Source of the DNA: Intoshia linei
Taxonomy: Eukaryota; Orthonectida; Rhopaluridae
Length of the DNA stretch: 21,367 nucleotides
NCBI GenBank assembly: GCA_001642005.1
Contig: LWCA01000656.1
Location: 1-21,367, forward strand
Reading direction: 5' to 3'
The position numbers and the translations under genes are program-made. This document shows, in pieces, positions 10,531 through 21,145 of this stretch (position 1 is its first letter; the number at the start of each line of letters is the position of its first letter). The notes beneath the pieces were generated by a model. That model saw nothing but the letters and a program-made list of their open reading frames with translations, had not been told where the DNA came from and did not search any database.

Positions 10531-10869
10531 TGGTATACTAGCTCGTTTGATACTATGACTCATAAATTATGGATATTTTTTAAATTACCAAAAATAATAG
10601 AAAATTAACATTAATTTGTAATAATATATGTAATTATTTATGTATTTACGTCTATTTGATTTTATTATTTAATGTCTGCGATTTTAAGGTTGCATATTAA
10701 ATATATGTACCTCTATTTCGTCAGTTCAATTATTAACGATTTTTCAGATATCCATTTTTGGCAAAGTAGAGTTTTAAAAGTTAAATAAATTTTTAATTGA
10801 TACGGTATCATAGTTACCCTAAATTTAAATTATTTCATTGCTATTATATTTTACTAGCTTGGCTGGTTT
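10531..10869. other. AT-rich DNA, possibly the body of a hAT-like element
   Basis: No gene. If the terminus at 10477 belongs to a non-autonomous hAT copy, this stretch could be its interior, but no right end was recognised. Confidence 0.4.
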
Positions 10870-10917
10870 GTACTATGTACAAACAGCACCTAGCTCTGCC
10901 GAGGCGGACATTTTAAT
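10870..10917 (-). repeat. Solo end related to the TIR element at 7272-7613
   Basis: GTACTATGTACAAACAGCACC then CTAGCTCTGCCGAGGCGGACATTTT. The first part matches the inner flank of the right arm at 7563-7583 (GTACTACGTACAAACAGCCC). The second part is the near-perfect reverse complement of the left arm at 7284-7307 (AAAATGTCCGCCCTCGGCAG), with a one-base length difference. It is either a solo or truncated copy, or the far end of a larger nested element starting at 7284. Confidence 0.65.
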
Positions 10918-13038
10918 TGTAACATTAAAAATGAAATCTATTATGGTTCAAATCACTTTTACTAATCAATTAAAATAAGACTACCAAAAATGTATTACCG
11001 TACATCATATAATTGTTATTTATTTTTTTCCAGGTGATGATAATAATTAAATTAACTATTTAAAAACATTTTGGCGTTTTTTCTTGTGAATGTTGCTTTT
11101 CTTTTTGGCATTATATTTTAAATTTCAAAAATGAGTAAAAAAATAACGTTTTAATAAAATAACCCAGGGCTAATGTTCATAATTTATGGGGCGCTGCATC
11201 CAATATTATTAGAAATTGCAACGGTTATTTTGGATATTGTTGACAAAAAATTTTTTGCATTATGGCGAAGTCAGCCTTCAAAATGTCTTTATCCAATGAT
11301 GTGTTCTGATTGTGTTTTTCATTATCTTACATGATTGAAAGTGGATAAATTTACATTTAAATAATTTACAAATAACTTTTACATGGATTCAGTTCTGTAA
11401 AAAACAAAACATTGAGTAAAGATAGAACAAAATTAATATATCAGAGGAAATATTGTTATTAAAACCAGCATAAAACCAAGAATTAAGTAGTTGCAACTCA
11501 ATCACCAGACGCAAGGATTACCTGGAAATAAATAAAAACTATTTACCTTTTTTCCATTATTATTGATTCTATAAAAATTACAGTTCATTTTATCATAGAG
11601 GCTTAGTTGATTTAGAAATTTATGAATTATGGGGCGATGGTTTAAAACGGTTTAAAATCACTGATGTAGATAATACTGAACACTATAATAATATCCCATG
11701 TTTTTATATATTTTGTAGTTAAAAAAATTTGGACATTTTTTTAAAATCTATAGAGTAATTATTGAGATATTTTAGTTTTAATTATAATTAAAAATTTATT
11801 GATATTAAATCATTAATTTAAAAAAAAACGCGATAAAAATCACTGTAATTTTTAATGTAATAGTTTATGGTTCTCAAAATAATATAGAACATTTCCAGAT
11901 CGTCTTCAAAAAGTTAGTTTTTTGGATATTTCTGCCAAAATTTTTATATATTAATTTTCATATTGTATATCCTTTACTAACATATATGAAATAAAAATAT
12001 TTAAATATATATAAAAAAATAGATTTAAAGTTTTTGAAAACAAAATTCCTCCGAATTATGTCCGTAACTACAATATATAAATGTCTATAATTTTCAAATA
12101 ATTTATTTATTACACCACTCTTCAGTTTCTGATGAAAATTAGTTAGATCGTCGTAAAAATTTCGTAATGACTGATGATTATTCGTGATAGCAACGAATTA
12201 TCCTAACAACACCGGTATTTATAATTTTATGACATGTCATATTGAATTTTGTGTGTAATTCGCTTATTCATCCATTGGTATTGGAATCATTATTCAGTAT
12301 GTATTATTTTTGTAATGATTAGAATATAGTGGTGGCTCTCAAAAGTGACTATTCATAAAAATGTTGTTTTTATAATTTTTAGAGTAAAATGAAATCAAAA
12401 TAAACTGGAAATTGAATAATATTATTTCAAATCTAGGTTATATGGATTAGACCACATAACAATAAAAAAGGATTTTAAATTACTTTAAGAGACTAAAATG
12501 TAGGCAAACACTTATTATAAAATTTTATTTAGATATGTATCAATTAATATTAAAGTCTATTGGTCAAGAAATTGTAAACTATTTAAAATCATTTTGCCCT
12601 AATTAAGTAATCTTTCGTAAAACGCATCGTTTGAGAGGGACCACTGTGTTTGTGCTAAATAAAAATAAATTTGTGTCTCATCTTCATAAATTTCCTATAA
12701 ATTGATAATAGAAGACGCCTCATAATATGACCCTACAATATGCCATTTGAACGGCCATATAATGAATGAATAACAATTTGTATTTAGATAAAATATTATA
12801 TACGACTACTGGGTTTGTATTTGTAGGGCATAATATAAACCAGTAAGTTATGGATCAAATTTTTGTTTGATTGAAATATTTTCAATTTGCCAATGTTGTA
12901 TTGTCTGTTAAATATATAAAGTTTGCAAATAAAAATATTTTAAAAGTTCATTTCAAAATGAATTATAATTTTACATTTAATCGTAAATAATATACATAAT
13001 GTATGTTATAATACAAACAAAACACATCATTAGGAATA
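10918..13038. other. AT-rich intergenic DNA downstream of EXOC5
   Basis: About 2.1 kb with no supportable gene or transposon end. It holds the 3' flank of EXOC5. Confidence 0.6.
12976..12981 (-). terminator. Possible polyadenylation signal of EXOC5
   Basis: TTTAAT on the plus strand is ATTAAA on the minus strand, the commonest variant signal, 58 nt past the TAG stop of the last EXOC5 exon. No AATAAA is closer. Confidence 0.35.
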
Positions 13039-16000
13039 CTATATTCGAAGTTGTATAATGGTTTCAATAATTGTAGCATCAATAATTGCCTACATTACAT
13101 GTTTAAAACAAAAAATAAATTGGTAATACATGTATAAAGAGATACCAAGAAGTCAAAAACATTAAAACCCAAAATAAAAAGAAAATTAAAAAAGTTATTC
13201 ACATTTGCCGGAGAATTGTACTTTGGTTACCCAAAATCAGATAATTAAATTATCTAAAAGGGGTTAATTGAAAAGCTTCCTTCCACGTGTAAGAAATTAT
13301 TTTAAAATCAAATTTAAATTGAACGGACAAATCAAAGGCTGATATGAAAAAATACCAGTCTATTTTCCTGACAAACTTGTTTGATATTTTTGGTTTCAGC
13401 TATCAATAAATAACATAGGTTTTTGAGAGAATCGAACAAATCAGTAACAAGTTCACACGAAAATCCAGATATACATTCTTTATACTTGTCTACATCACAC
13501 AAAAGAACCAAACCACCTAAACACACATTTTATAAGAAAAACGAACATTACCACTGACTGTATACTTGAATTGGCAAATATGTTCAAATATAATAGCGTG
13601 AAACGCTCTACCAAATTCTGTATAAATTTCATAAATATTTTGACCATCAAAATTTTCCCTCAATAGAGACACCACTTGATGAAAAAAATTGAAAACCTGG
13701 CTACTTGTCTAAAAAGTTGAAAACGAATATGTAAAATGAAATACCTTTGTGCACTCAATATTAACATGATCCTTCTCGCTAATAATAAAATCAGATTTTT
13801 TTTGAAAACTGTAAAGAATATTGCGTATAGTTTTAACGGAAGATTTGATAAATAATCCTAGACCTTCATTAATTAAAAATTCCATTCGTGATATGAAATC
13901 TTCATTATATTCAATAACTTCAGAAACACACTTTGAACCAATTCCTTCCTTAATGTTTGGTAAAAAAGCTGCCTTCATATTATTATCATAGAGAGAATAC
14001 ACTTCAATCACGTTTTGAACAGTTCTAAAAAACTCTAAATCGGAGACATTGCAATTTTTTATTGGGAAACTTGCAGGAATATAACCAACAACACTTTCCA
14101 AAGCGTAAAGTATGTGTTCATCTCCAATACTAATAATTAAAAATTTGAGAATCTTCGAAACTTGTTCGTAATGTTGAACAGATCCATAAATTAAGATATC
14201 ATTTGATCTGGTCATGGCTGGTTTGACTAAATTTATAATTCCTACTACCACATCCACGGAAACTAGCATCTGATTACTACTTCTTCGTCTTAAATTTGAT
14301 CGTAACATTGACTGAACACCCTTTTTATTTTGAAAACTGATATCTCTGCGATGGTTCACTGTATCGTAATATTCCATCAACATTTTACTGACTTCCCTTC
14401 GAATGAAGTCCATTTCTTGGCTAAATTATTTCAATGTACACCATATGTCTAAATTTTAAATCAGTGCGACCAAACTTTTTTAGTTGCAGACAGATAACCT
14501 CGAAGTAAATAAAATACAAGTCTCATTGTCAATTTCGATTTGTCACACCTATATCTGGCAAAGGTAGATGATTCACATTAAAATTATAAAAATATGACCA
14601 ATATTACTATTATTAACACCTAGTGCCGAACCTACCATACCCGAAACAGCTATTCAGGGAGGTATTGACGAAATTTTTGTAAAATTTGGTATTCAATAAT
14701 GTAATTTTTAATTATCATAACTATTTTGTGGACTATTTAAACCAGGGATTCTCAACCTTTTATTGAATTATCGCAAATCAAATTAAAAAAATTATATTTT
14801 TTCAAAATTATCGCCCTTCCAAAAGAGTTTATCATGGGTTCCTTAATAATTAAAAACTAGCAAAAAATGTTTAAACTAGTACTTTAGTGCATTAAAATAA
14901 TTTATGATACAGTATATTTAACCGAATTTTTAAAATTAGTTTTAACAAATTGCTTGCTTGTTAATTTGACTTACTTTTTCTTTACTTTTTTTTTTGCTTT
15001 GAAAAATCATTTTGGCCAACTGTCAGTGACACAGGAGGCTAATCGGTGAAAACCCATAACAAATATACTCGAATGTTATATAATATACTAATTAATTTAA
15101 TTTTTCATATTTAATTAACTTTGTTTCAATTTGATACGTGTTTTTATAAGTGTAATGTTGTGTGACCACTGTGGTCACACTGCGAGTATTAGGGTTAATG
15201 GAAAAATCTCCTTGTTCCAATATTTTTTTGAAAAACCATATTTTACAAAATCTTATGGCAAAAAACCTTAAATTTTTTCATAAATGTTTTATATTTCATG
15301 TTTCCTTTGGGTCCAAAAAATAAATATACCGTACACTATTTGAACCGGGAACCACTGACTTAAACTGTATACAGTGTATAATGTATGTTAAATGGATTTA
15401 AAAATGGTCATTTACATTTAAATACTGCAAATAGAGACTACAACGAAATAAGTTTGGCTAGCCCTGATTTACACGTTATTCTAGAATAGCATGTAAATAA
15501 AAAAGTTTCAATTACTTTGAGTAGATTTTCAGCATTTCACCAAATATCGAATGTATTAAATTACTTATTAAGTTTGGTTTTTTCGTCAAATACGTTTTGA
15601 TGGTTTCTCCAATTTTAATAGATCTATTATTAAATTATTTGAATTAATTGTTTAATGAATATAACTCTTTAAATAAACGATGTAAATTTTTCAACTTTTT
15701 TTCTAAATCATTTTCATTTGTTACACATTGATCCAACATGATCTATACAATTGATTATAGTTACATTCTAGCATAAGTAAGATGTTCCAAAATATTTTTT
15801 ACCACGGACCACTTAAATCTAATTTCCAAGAAAAATTACCAAATACTATCATTACTCTACATTTTGCAAGATATTATTAACAAATAATATTCTACAATAA
15901 AGTCTTGAAAATTGAAAAAATAAATTTATAATTCCGAGAAATTTTTTCATTTGATAGACAAGAAACCTTAAACTCAGGATTTGCATTTTTCCGGTCAAAA

Positions 16001-17522
16001 ACGCATTTTAATACTTCATCATCCAAAATTTTTTAATTAATATAAATTTTTGTAGGTCCGTGCAGTTTTAATTTAAATTTAAACCCACTGATATAACTCT
16101 TATGTTGTTTTTCAAAATATTTAAAAAATGGTGACCATAATTTGATCAAAGTTTTCCCTCACAAGAAATACATATTACCTGAATATTATTGAAAAGAAAT
16201 TTGATTAAAAGTTCTAGTGAATCATCGTATTTCTTAAACAAAAGTTTTGCCAACTTGTAACCACTTTCACATGTATCTAAAATGCTAGAAAATTGATCTT
16301 TACCTTGTAGTTGACTTTTCTGTAACATAAAAAGGTTTTTTAATGTGTATTAAGACTTAAGTGTATGCTTTATAAAATTAACTAATGTCTAAATTCGTAA
16401 TAAATCTAAAAACCTTTAAACATTCTTGAGCAAATAGTTCATACATTTTATTGTTACCCTAATACAATTGTATAAGATTTATAAATTATAATTTTATAAA
16501 AAAATAAAAATACCTTAAATTGAATAAGTAAATTAGAATATTTAAGAAGAATTTCGTGTTGGTTGGTAAACAAATAATCTTTAAAAGCTGTAGTTAATTC
16601 AGATTCAATGGTTTTGTACTTTTCTGACTACATAATTTGAATAATTTGAAAATTAATACCATAAATAATTGACTTCGCAGGTGAGAATCTAGAGAAAAAC
16701 ATTAAATTCATCACAATTGGGGTAAATCGTAAAATTTAGTTAGCAAAAATGCCAATTAACATTAATTTTACTTTCCCTAGAAAAAATAAAAAATCACATT
16801 GATTTGTCAGGTAAACCTTGAGATATTTGATTTAATTGAATAATAATTTCCGCGGATTCAATCAACTAAAAATGAATTCAATTGATTACTAAGTGAAATA
16901 TCAATCTTACATTATCTCGATTATGACAATTTTTGAGGTATGCAACAGCTTCTAATGAATTTTTCATAATATTATCGAAAGCATGCAAAGCTTTGAGTGT
17001 TAAAATTATTTTAGTACGCGGTTTATTGTAAAAGTTCAACTCTTCTCCCAAGTTTACAAAATTAGATGTTATTGAACAAACCCTTTCATCGAGTGGTAGA
17101 AAAGTAGAATTTGACATCTAATGACAAACTTTTTTTAAAAAAAACAAAATTACATCATTTTTTCTTTTTATAGAAGTAATTGTGTGGAAAAAATTTGTTT
17201 TGAGATTCTTAATATCCATAGACAAAGTCATAATATTTTGGTTCAAATCAGATTGTAAATTTTCAATTTTTTCTATTGACGTTCTAAATGTAGTGAGAAG
17301 ATTGATTGGTTCAAATGTAAATTCGGATTTAGTGTTTATTCTTGCATTTCCAATAGCACCATTATTGCGATCAACAACTTGTAATTTTAACAGTTTGTTT
17401 ATGAAACGACTTGCATGAAATTTCTAAATAATTTCAAATAAATTTCCAACAAGATTAATCAAATAAAATCAATGTTGGCATACCCCTTTAAAACTAGATA
17501 ATAAAATTTCATCATTCTGCAT
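13039..17522 (-). CDS. EXOC5: Exocyst complex component 5 (Sec10)
   Basis: Sec10 is a subunit of the exocyst, which tethers secretory vesicles to the plasma membrane. Fourteen minus-strand exons: 17522-17484, 17423-17154, 17117-16911, 16865-16798, 16688-16660, 16623-16514, 16458-16414, 16319-16179, 15742-15666, 15623-15516, 14420-13745, 13708-13552, 13516-13356, 13089-13039. They join in frame to about 712 aa; human Sec10 is about 708. Anchors: LDERVCSITSNFVNLGEELN and the following KPR (113-136; family LDEHISYVATKVCHLGDQLE), EYYDTVNHRRD, DEHILYALESVVGYIPAS, GGLVLLCDVDKYKEC (643-657) and NIKQVCQENRL. The last exon (AIIDATIIETIIQLRI) matches the family ANLDKNILHSFVQLRADY and ends about 15 residues early. 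Skipping the final splice gives a stop at 13332 instead. About five residues seem absent at the exon 8/9 junction. It is head-to-head with ODAD3. Confidence 0.94.
14743..15357 (+). mobile_element. Non-autonomous hAT element in EXOC5 intron 10
   Basis: Bounded by imperfect inverted termini: CAGGGATTCTCAACC at the left, and CAGTGGTTCCCGG as the reverse complement of the right end. It is flanked by an 8-bp target duplication, ATTTAAAC (14735-14742) and ACTTAAAC (15358-15365), with one mismatch. Eight-bp duplications and CAG-starting termini are characteristic of hAT transposons. The 615-bp body has no transposase frame. It makes up more than half of the 1095-bp intron 10. Confidence 0.85.
15160..15180. 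repeat. 21-bp perfect inverted repeat inside the hAT element
   Basis: GTGTGACCAC, a single T, then GTGGTCACAC. The arms pair perfectly over 10 bp and would form a tight hairpin or bind a dimer. It is far more GC-rich than its surroundings. Confidence 0.75.
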
Positions 17523-17718
17523 TAGACTTTAATATGTAAATAAAGCATAAGTTTATTCACATCTCATCAGTCATCTCAACGCAGTTTAAATTTATTTGAT
17601 TCAAATTTTCCATTGACAGTGAATTATAAATAAATTGATATATTTGAAATCATTCGGATGAAAAATTTTATAAAAAAATAATGTAGCCAGGCAGTCATAA
17701 ATATAAGGTGGATATAAG
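17523..17718. promoter_or_regulatory. Divergent promoter of EXOC5 and ODAD3
   Basis: Only 196 bp separate the two start codons, which point away from each other, so both 5' UTRs and promoters must fit here or overlap. A TCAGT initiator-like pentamer occurs at 17567-17571. I see no convincing TATA box in either direction. Inferred from gene geometry. Confidence 0.65.
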
Positions 17719-20700
17719 ATGAGTCATACAAAATTAAACATTTTGGTACAAAAATGCGACGAATTAAAATTGAAAATTACACTTTTGGGTATATTTATAA
17801 TTTGTACAGTTTTATACAGGTTTAGAGGGAGATAGCAAATCGTCATATGAAAGTTCAGAATGGAAGCAAAAAAATAATCGTCATAATGTTAAAAAGTTAA
17901 GAGATGAATATGATGAACTTTACAGTTTACGAGCAAATAAAATGATGGTTTATTTTTATCTAGTTTATGTTTTCAGTTTATTATGTTTAGGCTGATTCTG
18001 AATTAGTTGCAAAATCTTTAAATGATGTACCAGAAGAAAAAAAATGCTTTAGAAATAAATCTGGACTCGTAATCTCATAGATTTTTACTTTCTTTATTAT
18101 TTAGGTGGCTTTAGATTTAATCAATAATAAACACAAGTATTATGTTAATCAATTAAATTACTTGAAGTTTCTCACTGAAAAATACAAAAAAAATCAAAAT
18201 TTGTTAAAATCAAAACATGAGGAAATGCAACAGGAGAATTCCGAGATTAAAGAAACTAAACAAGATGAAACTGCTGTTTCAAAGGTATATTATAATATGA
18301 AATTAAATTAAATTTAATGGATTGATTTAAACATTGATTTTATAATGAAAATAAATTGCTTAAAACCTCAGCCTCCTAGAAAATAGATAATTGAAAATTA
18401 AAATTATTTCATAATTTTGCCAGAATAAGGAAAAATTTATTTTTAACAATCTCTGTTATATAATTTTAACAGGCCCTAGGGCCTAAGGTTTGCAGAAAGT
18501 GTTCACATAATTTATTTAATTTATTTTCAATTTTATTAGGGTATTCAGTGAAGGTAATTTGGTGATTTTTTATATGAACAATTTGATAAGTTAAAAGAAA
18601 TAATTAAATTCTTTTAATTTTTTATATATAAAATTATTGAAAGTTGTATTTTTCTCTAAAATTTTCGTAAAATTGATTTTTTATAAACGGGTAATGCATC
18701 TTATGTATAATATATTTTTGTTATTTTTAGTTACTGGGAGTGAATTTTTTCATTAAATTTTATAAAAATGGGTTTTTTCTATAAAAAAGTATTTGAAAGC
18801 TTATATTTCTCTAAAATTTTCAAAAAATTGATTTTTTATCAACGGATAATGGCTATTAGGTATAATAGGATTTTTTTTATTTTTTATTGTATTGGATTTT
18901 TCCCTTAAATATTGATGAAATGGTATTTTTTATATATTTGATATGGTGGTATTTTTAAACATTGGTAAAATTATACTTTACTCTGAAAGTTTGATAGCAT
19001 TATATTTTTTATAGATTTTTTTCTTAGCAGAATAGCATATCTTTAAATTTTTAGTAAGTAGATTTTTGTGTATAAACGTTTTAAAACGAATTATTTATAA
19101 TAACTGAGTTGTACAATCTGATTTTGATGTCTTTGTATATTTTAAATTTAAGGATACCCGTACATTGGAAAACAAATTTGAAAAGAGCAAATTACGATAC
19201 ACAGAAGCATTGCATATTTTTCAGGCTTATGTAGCTATCAAACAGGACATGCAACAAAATAATCAAACATTTGACCAACAACTGGACCAGTTGGAGAATT
19301 CTATTAAAATGTTTGGACACTACATTAAAATTTAAATAAACTATAGTAAAAATTAAAAAAAAATTAGATCCGAAGCTGAACACGATAAACAATTTAAAGT
19401 TAACCAACAAGCTACTTGTAGTAGAGATATTGCCATTACTAACTTGGAAAAATGTGAAAAAGAAATTCATTCAGCTAGAAAAGAACGTGAAATGAATATT
19501 TCAAAAGTACGAAAACGGGCAGAAGAAAAAAAACTTCAGTATACCAAAAGGATTGTAATAAATTAATTTTTTAATTTATAATTTTTAAAAAAGGGCGAAC
19601 CTCAAATACTTAATGATACAAATACCGGTACAATGACACTAGATGACAATGATGAATTTGGAATAAGTAAAATATCATTATACGCACAAGCTATAACAAA
19701 AATTAAACAGGCGACTGGGGTTACCGACACAAAGGTTTAATTTTCATTCAAATATTTTTACTTATTTTTATTGTAACTATTTTTTTATTATATGGGTAGG
19801 AAGTTGTGATACGTTTTGAAAATCAAGGTGAATCGAAGAATCGACTTGAAAATATTAAAAATGAAAATAAAGAAAATACCACTAAACTTGAAGAGAAATG
19901 CATAAATTTAATTCAAGAATTTAATCAAATGAGATACTCGGGAAATGACAAAATAGTAGAGTAAGTTTTTTTTCATTTTATTTTTATATTCAATGATTCA
20001 TTTTCTGATAAAATTTTTACAAATAACCTAAAATCACGTAAAGCATAATTATTAATTATTAAAATGTAACAATGTTTTATTAATGCTACTTTTTAAATAG
20101 AGCTCAAATAGTTTTGGAGGAAAAACGAAAAGAATTTAGTGTTATTAAATTTAATTTAAAAGAGGTTAATGAAAATTTGGATATGTCTTTGGCTTTACTT
20201 TTATCTATTAAATCTGGTTTAAATCATTTATTGGACAAGCTGCAACCGGTTACATTTTTTATTTATTTATTAACTTTACAGAGTCATCTCTCTGATTAGT
20301 AGATCATTAATTTACTTACTTTTGGTAAAAATGATATTCAAACAAAAGGTCTATCAAAAATTCTTCATTTAAAAAAAGTAAAGATACATTTTTTCTTTTC
20401 TTTATATGTATATGATCTCAATTGGGACCTGCTTGTATATAAATTTTAATCTTTATTAGTATAAACTGAATACGTGAATTTAATTTTCTGTATTTCAGAT
20501 ATTTATAAACTTGCTAAACTGTTTAAAACAGTGAAACACAAAACGCGCCCATCTACTAATAGTTTATGCGTTTTATAAATTTTCTAATTTTCAACAAAAA
20601 TTGATTGGATTTTCTAAATATTGTCTTGCTGGTCACAGGAACTTTTTTTGGAGAATATCTACTTTAGGTTACTATTGATGAAAAGATATAGCAGTATTAT

Positions 20701-21139
20701 AATTGTGTATTTACTTAAATGTGCCGGGAATATTATTATATTTTAATTACAAAATTTTAAGAATGCAAATGATTTGGAAAAATTAAAATCGCGAGATTCT
20801 GAAAAATACTCATTTCAACAATTATCCTTATGTGATGAAAAAATTGATGAAATCATGTTAGAACTTAAAGATGACGATATCAACTCTACCTGGAATTTAT
20901 TGAATCAAAATGAAGTAATTTTTTTCAATTTAGTTTTACTATTAGCTTAACTAAAAAATTAGCTTTATTTAAAAAGGTTGCCAATATTATAAAATTTATA
21001 ACACTGAACCAATTGGGTTAAATTTTTTATTTATTTATTTTATTTCCAATATAGTACATCAGTATGATTGAATTGGGACAACCAGAATACAATACTCATA
21101 TAAAACTAAAAATTAGAAAAAAGGAAAATGCATTTGATG
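17719..21139 (+). CDS. ODAD3: Outer dynein arm docking complex subunit 3 (CCDC151), partial
   Basis: A coiled-coil protein that helps dock outer dynein arms on axonemal doublet microtubules; in insects this points to sperm flagella or sensory cilia. Exons: 17719-17788, 17826-17947, 17991-18068, 18105-18284, 19153-19310, 19368-19554, 19594-19734, 19800-19960, 20101-20248, 20762-20914, 21055-21139, all GT-AG and in frame, about 494 aa so far (human about 595). Anchors to the family: KLKITLLEGDSKSSYESSEW (residues ~17-36; human KIQLLEGDRKAFFESSQW), ISKVRKRAEEKK (human ISECKKRAEEKK), KQATGVTDTK (human KDATGTDETH), MRYSGND, and QPEYNTHIKL (human LPEYNTRIAL). The rest is long heptad-like, Lys/Glu/Asn-rich helix. 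The N-terminus lacks the ~70-residue basic leader of the human protein. The acidic/basic C-terminal tail should lie beyond the window, past a mariner insertion. Confidence 0.93.
18631..18900. repeat. Tandem duplication (~155 bp) in ODAD3 intron 4
   Basis: The block TTTCTCTAAAATTTTCGTAA, followed by TTGATTTTTTATAAACGG and a TATAATA run (from 18631), recurs about 155 bp later as TTCTCTAAAATTTTCAAAAA and TTGATTTTTTATCAACGG (from 18787). A third, weaker unit may follow to about 19020. It accounts for much of the unusually long 868-bp intron. Confidence 0.7.
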
Positions 21140-21145
21140 GTAATA

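Noticed and set aside
12330-12355. GTGGTGGCTCTCAAAAGTG considered as a hAT terminus
   Set aside because: Does not begin with CAG and has no partner end or target duplication.
16798-16865. A 21-nt intron after EXOC5 exon 4 (GT at 16797, AG at 16777)
   Set aside because: Implausibly short, and the downstream frame lacks Sec10 similarity; the 109-nt intron to 16688 restores the conserved FSPAKS block.
17182-17418. 78-codon plus-strand open frame
   Set aside because: Antisense to EXOC5 exon 2, which has clear homology and splice sites.
19192-19470. 92-codon minus-strand open frame
   Set aside because: Antisense shadow of ODAD3 exons 5-6.
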